A program made the translations under genes and the position numbers. Positions 12,201 to 24,500 of a stretch of 64,000 nt of DNA are shown one piece after another (position 1 is the stretch's first letter; each line of letters begins with the position of its first letter). The DNA comes from Sympetrum striolatum. Lineage: Eukaryota > Arthropoda > Insecta > Odonata > Libellulidae. The stretch is taken from positions 41,015,393 to 41,079,392 of the forward strand of contig OX388350.1 in the NCBI GenBank assembly GCA_947579665.1. Reading direction: 5' to 3'. The notes beneath the pieces were generated by a model, which was not told the DNA's origin, searched no databases, and worked only from the letters and a program-made list of their open reading frames with translations.

Positions 12201-12596
12201 TTACGCCACATTTTAATAGGTGCATTAAGAATTCCACTATGTATTACATCAGCGAAATAATGAATCTTCTAGTAAAGTATGTAACAGTTTTTAAACCATA
12301 ACGAGGACACCATCTTTCGAGGAATAAGGTGGTTAAAAAGTTGATGGATGTACATACAAACGAAAATGCTATTCAACAGAGACCCTCTAGGTATGTAGAC
12401 ACAAGACGTATTACGTAGACACAAGAGAGAGGATAGCTTAAAGAAAATATTAAAAACTCTTGGTTGAGAATCATTAGAAAACAAAGAATGTCAATAGAGT
12501 AGTAGGATATTTTCAATTTTATTTGGATATAGCAAATTATTTTGGTGATCACAAATTAAAGTTAAAATTAAGGAAACAATAGATGGTCATATCTAT

Positions 12597-13260
12597 GTTA
12601 TTATTATTACTATTATAGCATAAACTGCAAGTAGGCTGTAAGGGCTGGTGTCGGCTTTTTCTACACAGATACATTTATACAGGTTATACATAATTAATAT
12701 AAAGACATACATGGTAAACTCACAATTTCAACAGGATGATTACATACATAAATTATATTTAATTAAAAACTAAATAATTCATGCATAATATTTAATATTT
12801 GTAACTGCTTTTACTGGATTTTTAGGGACTCATGACAGGCCTCTGTAGCGGTCAGCGGGGTAGAACCCCACCGTACATCATCCTGTCAAGCATTCAGAGG
12901 TCCCTAAATTAATACTTCACATTACCCAGTGTTACTCAACATTCCTATAACACTATAAACATTTATAAAGACTACATACGTCTTTCGGCGTGTGGCAGGG
13001 GGTGTAAGCACAATGGCACTAATTCTCTAATCGATTGCTTTCGGGTAAGTTCCGAGAAAAAAATGAATTTCGGAATCCATTCGTTCTAGCATTTATATCC
13101 CTGATCTTACTCGCAGTATCAGAACGGCTTATATAACAGGGAGGTTGAACCATATCAGTTACATCTTCTAAAAACATACTTTCTCTGAACTTATTTAGTA
13201 AATTTATCTTTGGTATTATCTTCTGAAAATTCCAATTCCGTGTCTTGATGTGTGGTTACA
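12597..13260 (-). pseudogene. LINE 3' end: C-terminal polyprotein remnant, 3' UTR and TAA-rich tail
   Basis: On the minus strand an uninterrupted frame runs from about 13225 to a stop at 13019. It carries the arrangement PPCYISRSD ... KIRDINARTNGFRNSFFSRN, which matches the C-terminal tail of CR1/Jockey-type non-LTR retrotransposon proteins (family pattern: ISRSD, then RTxxFxNSFFPRT, then WNxLP). The WNxLP position is degraded to ESNRLEN. About 400 bases of 3' UTR follow, containing a strong hairpin (12821-12908). The element ends in a run of TAATAATAATAA type at 12597-12620, the usual 3' tail of such elements. A stop lies upstream of the remnant, and no polymerase core or endonuclease is present, so this is a 5'-truncated dead insertion. 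Confidence 0.75.
12821..12908. repeat. Structured hairpin in the LINE 3' UTR
   Basis: TTTAGGGAC at the left end pairs with GTCCCTAAA at the right end. Inside, CCTGTCA/TGACAGG and GGGGT/ACCCC give further pairing. Because it lies between the LINE stop codon and tail, it may be part of the element's 3' recognition structure rather than a separate MITE. Confidence 0.55.
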
Positions 13261-16200
13261 TACTCATTTCTGAACAGAGGAATGGATTAATTGACAAATA
13301 GCACCCTAAGAGGTTTTCAAACTCTTACATGAAACAAATTAGAGACTTATAGAAATATGCTAACATTTCCTATTACAATGTGAATGTTTTTAATTAATGT
13401 CATATCTAACTATATAATAGAAATAATAGTGAATAATTTCAGATAGTATGGAGTTGTGATGAATAAAATTAAGGTGTTAAGTTAATAAATATTTTCCTTG
13501 ATACTGTTCGTTAATAAAATAATTGGTTAATGGAAATAATATTAATTTTTGACTTTGGAAAAATCCGTAAATATGTAATATTGAATGATTAAGTTTAACA
13601 TGAGAAGACGATATCGTAAATTCTCAATAAGTAAAAACTGTAAATATGTCGGTTAAATATACAAGATGTAAGTAAATATTTTGTAACTTCTAAGAGTTGA
13701 TGTTAAGTATTTGCTGCTACCTCCTGACAATATTCATTTTGGAGCAAGAGTTGTAAAGAAATGAATAAATTATTGTAAAGTATTTGTCAATTTAGAAGAA
13801 TCTCTACTTAAGTAGTCAATGAATAAGCCCAAGAAAATATTTTGCGTTTAAGTTAAGATTTAACTGGCTTCTTATTGGCTCTTCCACAAGTTAAAGCCGA
13901 TGAATGCAAGATTTGTGAATGAGTAGAGTACTAGTCGCGTAACTATATTTTACTTCCATTTACTTCTTGGGTATTAAAAATTATAAGTCGACAACATCTG
14001 CGAAGTCGGCATGACCTAAAAAGTTGACGAAGCTAGATGAAACACAATACAAAAGGGATGACAGAAATTTTTGCAGTATGAAAGACTCGTATTCAAATGT
14101 TGTATCTGTGAACGTTGTAACATAATAAATTTTTAAATGGAAGATTAAATCCTGAAATAATAAGATCATGAAGGATTTTATGATTTACATTCCAAAGAGT
14201 TTCTGCCAATAAAAGAAAAAATGGATTTCCATTTAAATTAGGCTTCATGTAAATCTTTTGTTTACGCAATTATACAGCACGGAAGTTTTTAGAAAAATAA
14301 TCCGATTTTGAAAGTCTCATTGTTATTGCTGCAAAAAATGTTTCTCTTTTGTAAAAGTTTCATTAAAAGATATATCAGTTGAAAAAATTCCATTACTTTA
14401 TGAACAAGAATGTAATATTTCAATTTTGGGAATTAGGTTTTTCGTGTTTTCAAGAAACTAAAATACAATTTATTTCTGAAATAACGCCGGTAAAAAACAT
14501 TAATCGGGCTGAAAACAGGAGAAACTAAATGTTTAGGATTAACTCTTATATTTTCCTACTTCGTAAATTCAATTATAAAAAGTTACAGTAGGAAATACCT
14601 TAGAGATACTTTTTAACAAGTTCTAATTTACCAGCTTCCTCTTTGACACCAAAATCTTAAAACCCTCTTCTAAAGCAATTTATCTCCGATGTGTCATGTA
14701 TATTTCTATCCTGATGAATTACGGATGGGAATGAAAAAGTAATAAAGAACAAACAAATTTATTATGAAAAAATTAAGCGTAAAAATCATAACTTTTTCTT
14801 CCTAAAGATACCTAATTAAATAATAAGTAATCGAAATATATAATAAATATAGGCAAATATATAACATATTATAATATATTATATTATTATGTGAACGTTA
14901 TTTCAAGCATTATAATTATTAAAAACTGCATAGAATCATTAAATTTTAAATGAAATACTTCATGAATAGCGTGTTCAAGAAAAATTACGGCGTGGTTAAA
15001 ACGCCTGTACGTAGGCCACCCAACTTTCATCAAAGGAAACGCGTTGCCGTTCTCTGCCCCGCTAAGAACTGATCGTATAGCGTCTAAATTGCCAATATTC
15101 AATCTTTATTCACTGGTTTCTTCAATTTGAACCAATATTTCACATTTTTCAAATGTATTATTTCAATCCATAGGCGTTGAAAGACGAGCAGAGAAAGTAA
15201 ATACTTAAGAATCACAATAATTACTTAATCCATTTTACTACAATGATGTCTCGGATACAGAAATAAGTTCGTTCCATCATCAAATTTTTAGCGAATGCTA
15301 CGTAATGTTGACAATCCAGTGAAAATAAATTTTCTATATGTTCCACAATCTCGAAATAGACTCAAATACACTGATAAAAACTACCACTCTGTTTTAAAAG
15401 TAAGCAAGAATGGGAAGAATTTCGGATTTTTGTGCACGCCTAATGAACAACTAAAGGTTACACACATACCTTACCCGAATCCTTAACTATCTTTGTAAGG
15501 AAGGTCCAAAAACAACCAAAGAATTCACGTAAGACAATATTAGTTAGCAAAAACACTTTTTAGCCAAGACATCACAATATTAAGTCATGACAAATGACAT
15601 AAGGCCCAATGAGGTAAATATGGTAATTTTCTGTCGTAGTCAAAGAACTATTTGCTACAACCTTAAACCACGCAAACCGCGCATTCTTTATTTAAGTAAC
15701 CTATTTCTTTCAAAACCAATATTTCTGAATAACGTGAACGTTTTCAGAACACAGGGCAAAAGATTGACATTAGCGCGTAAAGGCGTACATCTAGAAGAAA
15801 TCTGAAGAAAAAAACCACCACGAAATATGACGAACGGAGAAAAACTCTCACACAAATCTCTCAATTTCTGATCGGTTGCTCTATCCATGACCCTATCCTA
15901 ATATTATGTTAACAGCTACAATCAAAGCATTGTTAAGAGTTATCTAATTTAGTTTGCTAATTCGTATTAACAATGGTATCAAGAAAATTAATCCAACAGA
16001 ATTGTACAACAAAGACTAACGTAGTTAACTCCTAAACGATCCAATATAGCATAATATTTTCTTTTAAACTAGAAATTAATTTACATATTGATTAACGTTT
16101 ATTTTTAATTAGTGAAATTGCTTTCTTAGCCGATTTACAGGACTCTATGACAATTAATACGTTAAAACAACACTATGAGGTTACTAAAATGGAGGAGGAC

Positions 16201-17290
16201 CGTACATTTTTCGGCTTGCTCTAAGCTAGTTTATTGGAATATTTTGTGCAATAAAAAATTCCACTAAAGATATAAGGTTCTGAAAAACGTTATAACTCAA
16301 AACTCTACGAGCTACTTTTATTTAAAATAAGGGATTCATAAACAGGTAAGAAGAAAGACATCAAAACTTACACAGTGGCGGAGGCACTTATTCAAACTTA
16401 TTTTCATTGCAAATTGGTAAATCATGAATCAATTCCCCAATATGATAAGCGTGAACCGTATTTTCATCGAGGCATTACGGGACTGATTTAAATTACTCTT
16501 AGCCTTCATGAAAGTCTCACCTACCATTTATCAATGTGCCGGCGACAAAAACCGAGCCACAATGGAGTCGATCTCTCGTCTCCGCGGCGTCCCATTAAAA
16601 ATGACGTTATACCTGTTATTACCGCTCGCGTCGGCATCAATCAAAGAATCCATCAAGCAACCACCCTGACATTCAATAAAGGGGAAGATAAATAATTCAT
16701 TCACAGCATTACGAGACTGGAAGTTATAATCAGCAAGGGCATGATGTAAATACATGATGATAGTCCCTTATGAATTAATTCGCCTTCCCTTAAAGGACTA
16801 GGAGTACACACGAGAGTTGCGTAATTAATTCAATCTCGTTGGAATATTCAATTGCATTATGTCGCTCCTTATGAGACCATTATCTTGGTAATTGCGTAAG
16901 ATATCGTTGATGAAAGTATTAAATATATTGAAATTTGCCTAGAGAGTTTTTGTCATGGAATATAATTAGGAGTTGACACAGTGAATAATCTGAGTGAGCG
17001 GCTAATACTGTTTATAATTTCGCGTGCCCATGCGGTTTAAGAAGCTCAAAGTTGTCGAGGAGTTTGAAACTTCTTAACTTTCCCTTTCATAGGTTTTCTT
17101 AAGATTTCAACACCCCATTTTCATATGATTACAATAAAGCGCTTGAGTTAACCGTACATTCACAGAGATGAGTAGTTGAGAGGCAGTTCCAGCACGGTAT
17201 GGCCTGTACAAGGTACAGATTACTATGTATGTAATGGAAAATTAATGAAATGGAATTTAATTTTATACAGGAAAGCGTACGACTTAACCA
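13261..17290. other. AT-rich DNA, no gene recognised
   Basis: Only short open frames occur here, without similarity to known families, as expected by chance. I looked for tRNA boxes, reverse transcriptase motifs and long inverted repeats and saw none. A chance CTGATGA...GAAA at 14711-14735 is discussed under rejected items. Confidence 0.5.
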
Positions 17291-17300
17291 ATGGTTGTAC

Positions 17301-17347
17301 AAGAAGTGAAAAATATATCCCAGTCGTGTAGCTATTTTTCACTTCTT
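17301..17347. repeat. Perfect 15-bp-arm hairpin
   Basis: AAGAAGTGAAAAATA (17301-17315) is exactly complementary to TATTTTTCACTTCTT (17333-17347), with a 17-base loop. It lies about 60 bases before a SINE head. Confidence 0.8.
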
Positions 17348-17409
17348 ATATAAAAATTGGAAAACTTCAATTGCACAATACTTATCAACCTAATCCTAAC
17401 TCCTACACA

Positions 17410-17484
17410 GGGCTTACGGATAGCCTAGTAGTGAGCGCGTTCGCTTTTGACGAAATTGGTTCAAATTCTGGAAATTAACCAATT
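17410..17484 (+). repeat. tRNA-derived SINE head
   Basis: It contains an A-box-like TAGCCTAGTAGTGAGCGC and a B-box-like GGTTCAAATTC at tRNA spacing. The acceptor ends do not pair, so this is a SINE-type pol III promoter region and not a working tRNA gene. Confidence 0.65.
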
Positions 17485-17528
17485 TGCTGGGTATATATAT
17501 TATATAAATATAATATATATACCCAGCA
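17485..17528. repeat. Perfect 20-bp-arm palindromic hairpin
   Basis: The left arm (17485-17504, starting TGCTGGG) and right arm (17509-17528, ending CCCAGCA) are exact reverse complements around the 4-base loop TAAA. The inner arms are TA-rich. Confidence 0.85.
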
Positions 17529-17675
17529 TCGTCAAAAACTTACAAAGCTGTTTAATTAATAGGGGGTTCAAACAAGGTGTACCTCTTGGGGATACTGCAA
17601 GTCAGGTTGTTAACATCCAAAAATAATAATATTGGGTATTTGCTTCCACCATATGATTGTTTAACATTATAAATA

Positions 17676-17795
17676 CATATTCCCAAGGAAAAACGGACTT
17701 GAAAAAAGTCTGACAGGGCCTGGAATCGAACCCGGGATCTTCCTCTAACCGGGAGGCTGCCTTAACCATCTAGGCTACCCGACCACCCAACGTTC
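17676..17795 (-). repeat. tRNA-derived SINE, 3' truncated
   Basis: The minus strand shows an A box (TAGCCTAGATGGTTAAGGC) and a B box (GGGTTCGATTCC) at tRNA-like spacing. A body beginning CAGACTTTTTTCAAGTCC follows and stops after CCTTGGGAATA. The 5' and 3' acceptor sides do not form a proper 7-bp stem, and the body extends past the tRNA part, so it is a SINE. It lies head to head with the SINE body at 17815-17907. Confidence 0.75.
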
Positions 17796-17814
17796 TAACA
17801 AGCCGTTTTGGGGA

Positions 17815-17907
17815 CTTGGTGCACAAGGGCAAGTCCGCTTTTCCTTGGGAATTTTCCTGGGTGCACGCCCTTATGTGCAAAGTCACCTTAACCCTTACCT
17901 TATTATA
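17815..17907 (+). repeat. SINE body, inverted relative to its neighbour
   Basis: This is the best preserved body of this SINE family in the window: CAAGTCCGCTTTTCCTTGGG, then TTTTCCTGGGTGCACGCCC, then TTATGTGCAAAGTCACC, then TTAACCCTTACC. Related bodies occur at 2.1, 5.2, 37.3, 37.5 and 42.1 kb. No head is recognisable next to it, so it is headless or rearranged. Confidence 0.75.
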
Positions 17908-19270
17908 AATACATAGTTTGTGCTATTGACCTGCAGAGATGAAATTTTGCGTATGGCCACTGCAAAGGCAAAATAAAACTTTCTATGTCATTCATCAAGA
18001 AACTAATAAAATGATGCTACCAAAGCAGCGAAACTGGTCATTGAAATAAAAACAGCGGATAAATATAAATTTTTATATTATATGACGTTAATGTTGTTTA
18101 TTTTTTCCTCACCTATCAAGGCTTAGCTCGGTTATATTAGGTTATATTTTGTTTTTTCATTCCGCCTGGATGAAAATATTAGAGGGAGATTCGTTGTTAA
18201 AATGAAGGGGAAAAAATAGAATTTAGATCAAAATGAAAATTCCATCGCAAGAATTATGATGTCTATAAGGTAAAAACCGCAAAATCATCAAGAGAAGGAA
18301 GACATGTGAAAATTACAACGCGAAAAATACCCCTTTTGGAACTCTGGATGGTTATCTGCTGACTAAGATGGCCGTGAAAGGAATTTTCGGGAGGGATGAC
18401 GTTCCTACGATCCCGTTCGGTAACAATGGCGAGGTGGTACGTGGTTGGTCAGCAAAAAAAAAGTGCTGAGCCAGGTTTATACTTAGCAGAGGCGATAAAA
18501 ATACAATATAAAAAGGCCATTCCAATCCATAAAAATCGTTGTGAAATCCCCTATGTGGGTAAATCACTTGTAATCTTAAGTCACTTCTCTAAATTAACTC
18601 GCACTTACGGATTTCCGTACAATATACGTAGATATGCTAGAATCTAATGACTAAATCATCTATGACAATATAGTTATATAGTTAACTGTCTCTCGCGCTT
18701 ATTGTTTACGGAATTCGCTGGAAGGAACTCTAGAATTTATAGAGGTATTCACTCGTTTATGAAAAGAAAATTTATAGAAATTTAAAAATTATGTTGGAAC
18801 CTTTACCGTACACTTAGTATTTTCACTCTGGTTTTACTCAAGTTTCATCATCTCACCAAAGTGGGAAATTTTCTGGAATCTCCCACAAGACAGCGAAATT
18901 AGGTTTCGGAAAATAATGCAGAATGCAGCAAAAATGAGCTACCAGGAACTATAAATACAGCAATAACGAAACGTACCGGCAAAAACAATGAGATGAGCAT
19001 TACTGAATACTACGAATTAATTTCGATGAATTATTTCGCTTCACAAAATTTTGAAAAATCGACCTAACTTTCTGCACTTATTTTCTATACTTTATATAAT
19101 TCAGTTTCTGTCGATCTTTAGATATCCATTTCGATTATTTACACACATTGATCACTGATATTGTGACCAATGTGACTTAGTATAAGATACTTTGAAGAAG
19201 TACTGCATACTCGTACAGCCCAAAAATCGTTAATATAATTGATAGTGAACAGTTTTGATTAATCGACTCT
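17908..19270. other. AT-rich DNA, no gene recognised
   Basis: The section at 18350-18480 is slightly more GC-rich, with overlapping short frames on both strands and no recognisable product. The rest is ordinary AT-rich DNA. Confidence 0.5.
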
Positions 19271-19274
19271 ATGT

Positions 19275-19570
19275 AGTTTTTTATCGAAATATTTTATTAA
19301 AAGGCCAACTTTCAAAAAAGTAAACTTTCCTTTGCAGCCTCTTTCCTTTCAATATTCGACCTACCCATTTCTTCTGTCGATGCTTAATCGTTTCAATTAA
19401 AGCCCTCCGTTTTTGTTTCCCTATCAACCAATTTTTTACTAATTTAATTCTAAGCCACACCCACATCTTGAAGACCTCTAAACCTTTGACTTCTTCCTTT
19501 CTCAAGTCCACGTTTCCCTCCTATAAAGCAAAACACCACCAAAGATTTTATCAACATTTTTCTTCCTTTT
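19275..19570 (-). pseudogene. LINE polyprotein C-terminal fragment (family A, copy 1)
   Basis: Minus-strand frames give, in order, IKSLVVF, ETWT, LRKEEVKGLEVFKMWVW and RRALIETIKHRQKKWVGRIL. This matches the C-terminal part of RTE/L1-like non-LTR elements (family pattern LLYGCETWTLRKE..LE.FEMWCWRRM, then KRRLLKTIKxRxLRWxGHILRG). A frame slip lies at ETWT/LRKE, and several key residues are altered (GH to GR). The fragment ends within this domain. The same family occurs at 40825-40935 and 55880-56290. It is not functional. Confidence 0.72.
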
Positions 19571-21680
19571 TCAAGACTTTTGGTCATCAATTCCCTTAGC
19601 TGAATGAATGGTTACTTAATAATTTTTTGTTACTAATGATTATTTTAAGTATTATATACTATTTTAAATAATTTATGCTAATATTATAAAGAATGCTAGG
19701 AAATACTGCAATGATAGAAAATGGAACGAAGTGAAGAGAGAAAAGAAAGGTGAATGAAGAGAAGAAAGCATTCAAACTGAAATAGCGAACGGAAGCATGA
19801 TGAAAAATCTAAAGCGGTTGAAATCAAGAAAAAAAGAGAAAGCAAGTCTTGAGGTAAAAATATTTTCACCCAAAAACAGATAATACATAACCTTTATCTG
19901 GCATAAATTCTCTAGAGAGAGAGCAAGCGAATTTCGGCGACCGCACATAAAAATTTTAATCTTCCTAATTTCTCGGTCACATCTGGGACGGAGGAAGACC
20001 TGTAATTACCGCGGGAGACAAATGATACATAAACTTGCTCGTCAGTGTTTTTCAGGTATTGGAGAAATTGAAAAAATAAAGATGCATGCACAATGGTAGA
20101 CAATCAAACAAATCCACGCCATTTTCTAAGAAAGGATGAATTATCTTGGTAATACTTCCGCCAAGTTAATTAATATCTATTAATTATTTTCCTCTGTTTT
20201 TAAGCATTAGATTATCAACAAAAGATGGATCCACAATTAAATGACAGGGAGACTACCAAGTGGAACGTACGAAATAAACTACGAATACTTAAATATAAAA
20301 ATAGAATAATTACTACCAGTATAGAAAGAATAAAATAATTTTAATTCTTTATTTTATATATTTATTTTATATATTTATTATGTTTATCAGTTATATGTCT
20401 ATTCTTAATGTAATTTTTTACTATTTTAACATTTTAATTATAATGGACGTAATCGGGGTAACATATATCCATTTTAGACGTAATATAAACAATGAATCCA
20501 AAATATTTTGCCAATAATGATGCTAACTTCGTTATTGACAAATAATACACAATATTTAATATAATTGTCTCATCGAGGGAAGGATAATCACAAAATTAAC
20601 TCCTAAAGTAACTCCTCAACATCTTTAGGTGTTATCTCAGCGTGAATACAATATATGAATGACCTAATTGAAAAAAATGAAGGGATACGGGAATTCAGTT
20701 CACTTTAAATTTGAGACTAATTCAAATCGTGAGATAATAATGCGAATGACCAATTGTATTCGCTGTGTAAATTCAGTTCCAAATACCTTGTCTCGAATTC
20801 TATCACACCTAGTTAACACTTCCGGACAAATTTGGCGGTAATAAAACCACAGAATATCTCAATTTTTTCATGCATTTTGGATCGAAAACTCTGAGAACTA
20901 AGGACAATTGAAACATCCGCGTGACGATGAAAAGTATGAGGCACGAAATGAAATACACGATATAAAAATATAATCCGCGAAACTTCAGTTCCAATGACAG
21001 CCACTCTGGATTAAATTCAATCTTCGAAATTTGTAGAGCGACAGCCACGCTCCATCCCCGTGTCAATTTAGAGAACATGCGACTAATATTCCATTAGCGC
21101 CTCAATATGTTTCCAAATATTTTTCAAATTCGAGGCGAAGGGCAAATTTGTCATTCCGGTTCGTTTAGAAACAAGCATCTGACATTCATCATCAATTACG
21201 TGTAAAGGATGACTTTAGATTAACTCCTTGCGCACAGGCTTAGGTGTAAATGAATGTAAATTCCCTTTATCGCAGCTCATCACTCTCGTGTCATGTTTAT
21301 AATTGAAAAATATTAAATATTCTCTGGATAGTCCATGCAATTTAGCTGACGATTTAAAATTCAACGCATGTTGTGAAAGTTTTCGTGAAGAATCCCCAAA
21401 AGAATTTTCCTCGAGGTTCACGAAAAGCTGAAATTTAGCCAATGTAAACTTTCCAAATTATTGAACGAGAAGAGAAATATTATATACTATCCGTCCAAAT
21501 TGCTGTATTATTATATATTATATTATTCGATTCTTCAGCACTAAATTTTAATAATAACAACATAGTAAAAATATTAATTGAGCATGTAAAGTAAAGATTC
21601 AAATAAATCGCATTAGTACACAATTATAAAATCATCTAAAAAATTATAAAGTTCGTTTTGGATTTAAATATCTAAGTGGA
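19571..21680. other. AT-rich DNA, no gene recognised
   Basis: Only short chance frames are present, including an overlapping minus-strand pair at 20809-21078. At 20337-20380 there is a short TATTTTATATA-type simple repeat. Confidence 0.5.
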
Positions 21681-21684
21681 GCTT

Positions 21685-21785
21685 AGGAAAAGGTATTCAT
21701 AGCAGGGTTACACCCACAATGAAGGGAAGTGTGACAAACTTGAAACCTGCTGAGAGTAACAACTTAAAGATGTTAAAACAAATAC
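21685..21785 (+). repeat. Dispersed repeat family R (copy 1)
   Basis: It contains GCAGGGTTACACCCACAATG, GAAGGGAAGTGTGACAAAC and AACCTGCTGAGAGTAA. The same ordered blocks recur at 47735-47815, 50310-50385 and, on the minus strand, 63550-63600. No coding sense is visible; it may be the end of an unidentified transposon. Confidence 0.5.
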
Positions 21786-23670
21786 CGTTAGTATGACCTT
21801 GTTATAAAACCGTTTTGCAAACAATAAACACCACAAAAGTATAAAATACCAATAAAATGCACAACAGGAAAAGAAACTATAATTATAGTTTATAGTAAGT
21901 TTAAGAAAATAACAAAACTAAAGTAATAAAATTATACGAAATGTTAATTAAATGCAGAGAAAAAAGCTAAAACAACCATATAAAAATCTACGATATAAAA
22001 ATAATTAGTTATGACTTATATAATTTTCATAGTCACGATTATTGGCAAATGAAAATTGCACAAAAATTGCTAAATAAAAATTAAACTAATAGAAACATCT
22101 AAGAATACTCAATTTAACTGGGAAGTGATAAGTATCATTTAATAATTTAAGGAATGTGTTGTCGTACCAGTTGTATGTGAAGATAGAAATATAAAACGAT
22201 AAAGAATATATGTAACGTTAATGCTATCTATGTAACCCTAGCATAATATACCCGTGGGCTATTCCAGTTTGAAGACGTTGCCCTATAGAAGTAGCGTTCG
22301 AAAATATTGGTCAGATACTCTGATAACGTCGAAGCCCTAGATCAAGGTTATACAATCTTTACCCGATCGAAGGTCAAATATTACTTAACTGAGAGATCAA
22401 GGCCACGCATATAGCGCCCTTTACCCATGTCCGCATTCCGAAATGGCAAAATTTTTACATTTTTTTATTTCATTTTTTTAATTCTATTTCATGGCCTTCG
22501 TCATTTTAAAATGTTGTATTAATTCATTAAGCAGAGCAATACCACATCAAGAAAACATCTCCAAATTAAGGATATGATCGTGTTCTGATTACTTAAGGTA
22601 GTGCAGCTCTACTAGCATCAAATCATGCAGAGAAGTGGAGACGTGGTGCATGTACCCCACCAAAAGGAAAATTGCAAGGTGCACATACATACGAACATCG
22701 AGAAATGGACATGGAAACAACTAGCCCAAACATAGATACAGGGTTTTGGGATTCATGAAACTCAATATTAAAGGTATTTTTAATTATTCTTCTTAAAAAG
22801 TGATACCTGGCTACGCTGCAAAATCATGGTAAAAAAATAATGATTCTCTCATTTAAAAAATTTCAAAAATAACAATGACAATATTAGCATGTCAAAATTC
22901 AGTTGATTTAGTATTTGTTTGAATTCAATACTTAATTTTGTAATCAAAAATTAGCATTTTCTTTGATTCATTCAATAAATAAATTTAAAAATGAACTTAT
23001 TCAATCTTGAAAATACCCAACCCTTAATCAAAGACTGGCGTATGGTTCATTGCTTATTTAATTAAATGAGTTACGTTTCGTAACATTTTCTTAAAATCCA
23101 ATATAACTGAAAATCCTTTGCAGATACGTAGATAGCTTTCTGATAGCACGTTTTACTCAAGCTTGGGAAATCTACAAAATTGTCCCGTTATTACTTTTAC
23201 CAGGATAGGAAACAAATGATAGCCTAATTTGCACAGCCCTTATTACTAAGAAATTATTCACAGAAACTATTTCCATCTTGTTGAATGAAATATTTCTAAC
23301 GAGCCCCTATGTGTAAATTCGAGTTAATGTATTCTTCGATCAACGTTGTCTATTCTGTTAATAGAAGCTACCATGGTGTGAATAATGACGAACAACTACA
23401 TTAAAATCTCCTTGGTGAATGGAATGAAAAATAATATTCTTAGGTTCATTATTATGCATGCACTTGACATTCTAGCTCCACGAAAAAACCACCATAAATT
23501 TATCTAACTCCTCATCCTAACTAGTGAACCTCATTCCCTCTCCAAAGCTTTTCGTTGCTAATGACAAGTAGTTGAGAATCCTTAACAGGAGGCATAACAC
23601 AGATATGTGTATATAATACGTGTTGGAACATAATGGGATTTCACATTTTGACAAACGAGGGGTTTTCGGA
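21786..23670. other. AT-rich DNA, no gene recognised
   Basis: Nothing beyond chance frames and A/T runs is seen. Confidence 0.5.
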
Positions 23671-23674
23671 ACTT

Positions 23675-24130
23675 ATCCTTAGCTTATTTTATTCGCGTAA
23701 TATGTTTCTCTCTCGTTCGGCACTCGACCTAGATAGCTCCTGTACGAGGTGAGTATGGTCCAACACATCAACAAACTGGAACAAAACCTTCCTGGGACAC
23801 CACTCATTCCTTTCTCCTCTTTCACATATAAGTTTGGGAAGTCAGGGATCACGCATCGCGGGAGACGGGATGACCGAGGGAAGAACTGCGTTAAAAGCGT
23901 ATTGTGACGCGCGAAGCGTATTGCGTCACGACGCCTCGTCATTCAAGCGACGAGTGGATGAGAACAGATGACAGCGGGGAAGCGATGGGGTTGAAAAAGC
24001 ACTTGTCGATCCACCCCTCATCTTCATGCAATCCCCGTGACACTGCGTTCCCAAGGATCTTCTTTTCCCTTTTTCTCTAATTTTCCCCTTTTTCTCTCTC
24101 CGCTGCTGTGCGAAACGAAATCCCGTATCC
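23675..24130. other. GC-rich island with short inverted repeat
   Basis: This GC-richer DNA carries a GTGACGC/GCGTCAC inverted repeat near 23904-23929, in which GCGTATTG is also repeated directly. The 87-codon minus-strand frame (23679-23942) has no recognisable product. Confidence 0.35.
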
Positions 24131-24423
24131 CTGTCCCGATTTTGAATCCTGTTTGGGACATGGTCGTGTTTTTTTTATTGATTTCCGAGGTCTAATTTTA
24201 AGGGTGGTATCGCAAGACTGAAATTTGGTCGATGTCAACATAAATATAATTACCATTATCTTGGTATAAAAAGGAGCACACCCTCATGAGACTTTTACTT
24301 ATTAAGGGAACGTAAACAGTTGAAGCCTATACACCATTATACTTTCTCAATGTATATTTTCCGTTTTAATGAAATAAAATATAACTGATATATTTCCAAC
24401 ATATTTTAACAATCAATAAATAT

Positions 24424-24500
24424 CTTCCTGAAGATAACCATAAGGTCGAAACCGGTCATTTCGAAAAAATTAATTTGTGGAAAACTACGAAGTACTTTTG
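24424..24500 (+). repeat. Hammerhead-like repeat motif (copy at 24.43 kb)
   Basis: CTGAAGAT (24428-24435) is followed by a stem-loop (AACC/GGTC, loop ATAA) and GAAACCGGTC. Read as RNA this gives CUGANGA, one extra U, a stem II and GAAA, then a self-complementary ACCGGU. Flanking stem I pairing is poor in this copy. Downstream TGTGGAA and a T-rich tract match the copies at 33.4 and 43.5 kb. Confidence 0.6.

Noticed and set aside
14711..14745. CTGATGA...GAAA, a textbook-like hammerhead core
   Set aside because: Stem II would be only AUU/AAU with a long loop, and no stem I or III pairing is seen in the flanks. Chance is the simpler explanation in AT-rich DNA.
17700..17787. Functional tRNA gene (minus strand)
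   Set aside because: A and B boxes are good, but the acceptor arm does not pair and a SINE body follows.
22268..22318. TTGAAGAC...GTTCGAAAAT as another hammerhead-like copy
   Set aside because: The first core base is wrong and stem II pairing is poor, and no shared downstream TGTGGAA block follows.
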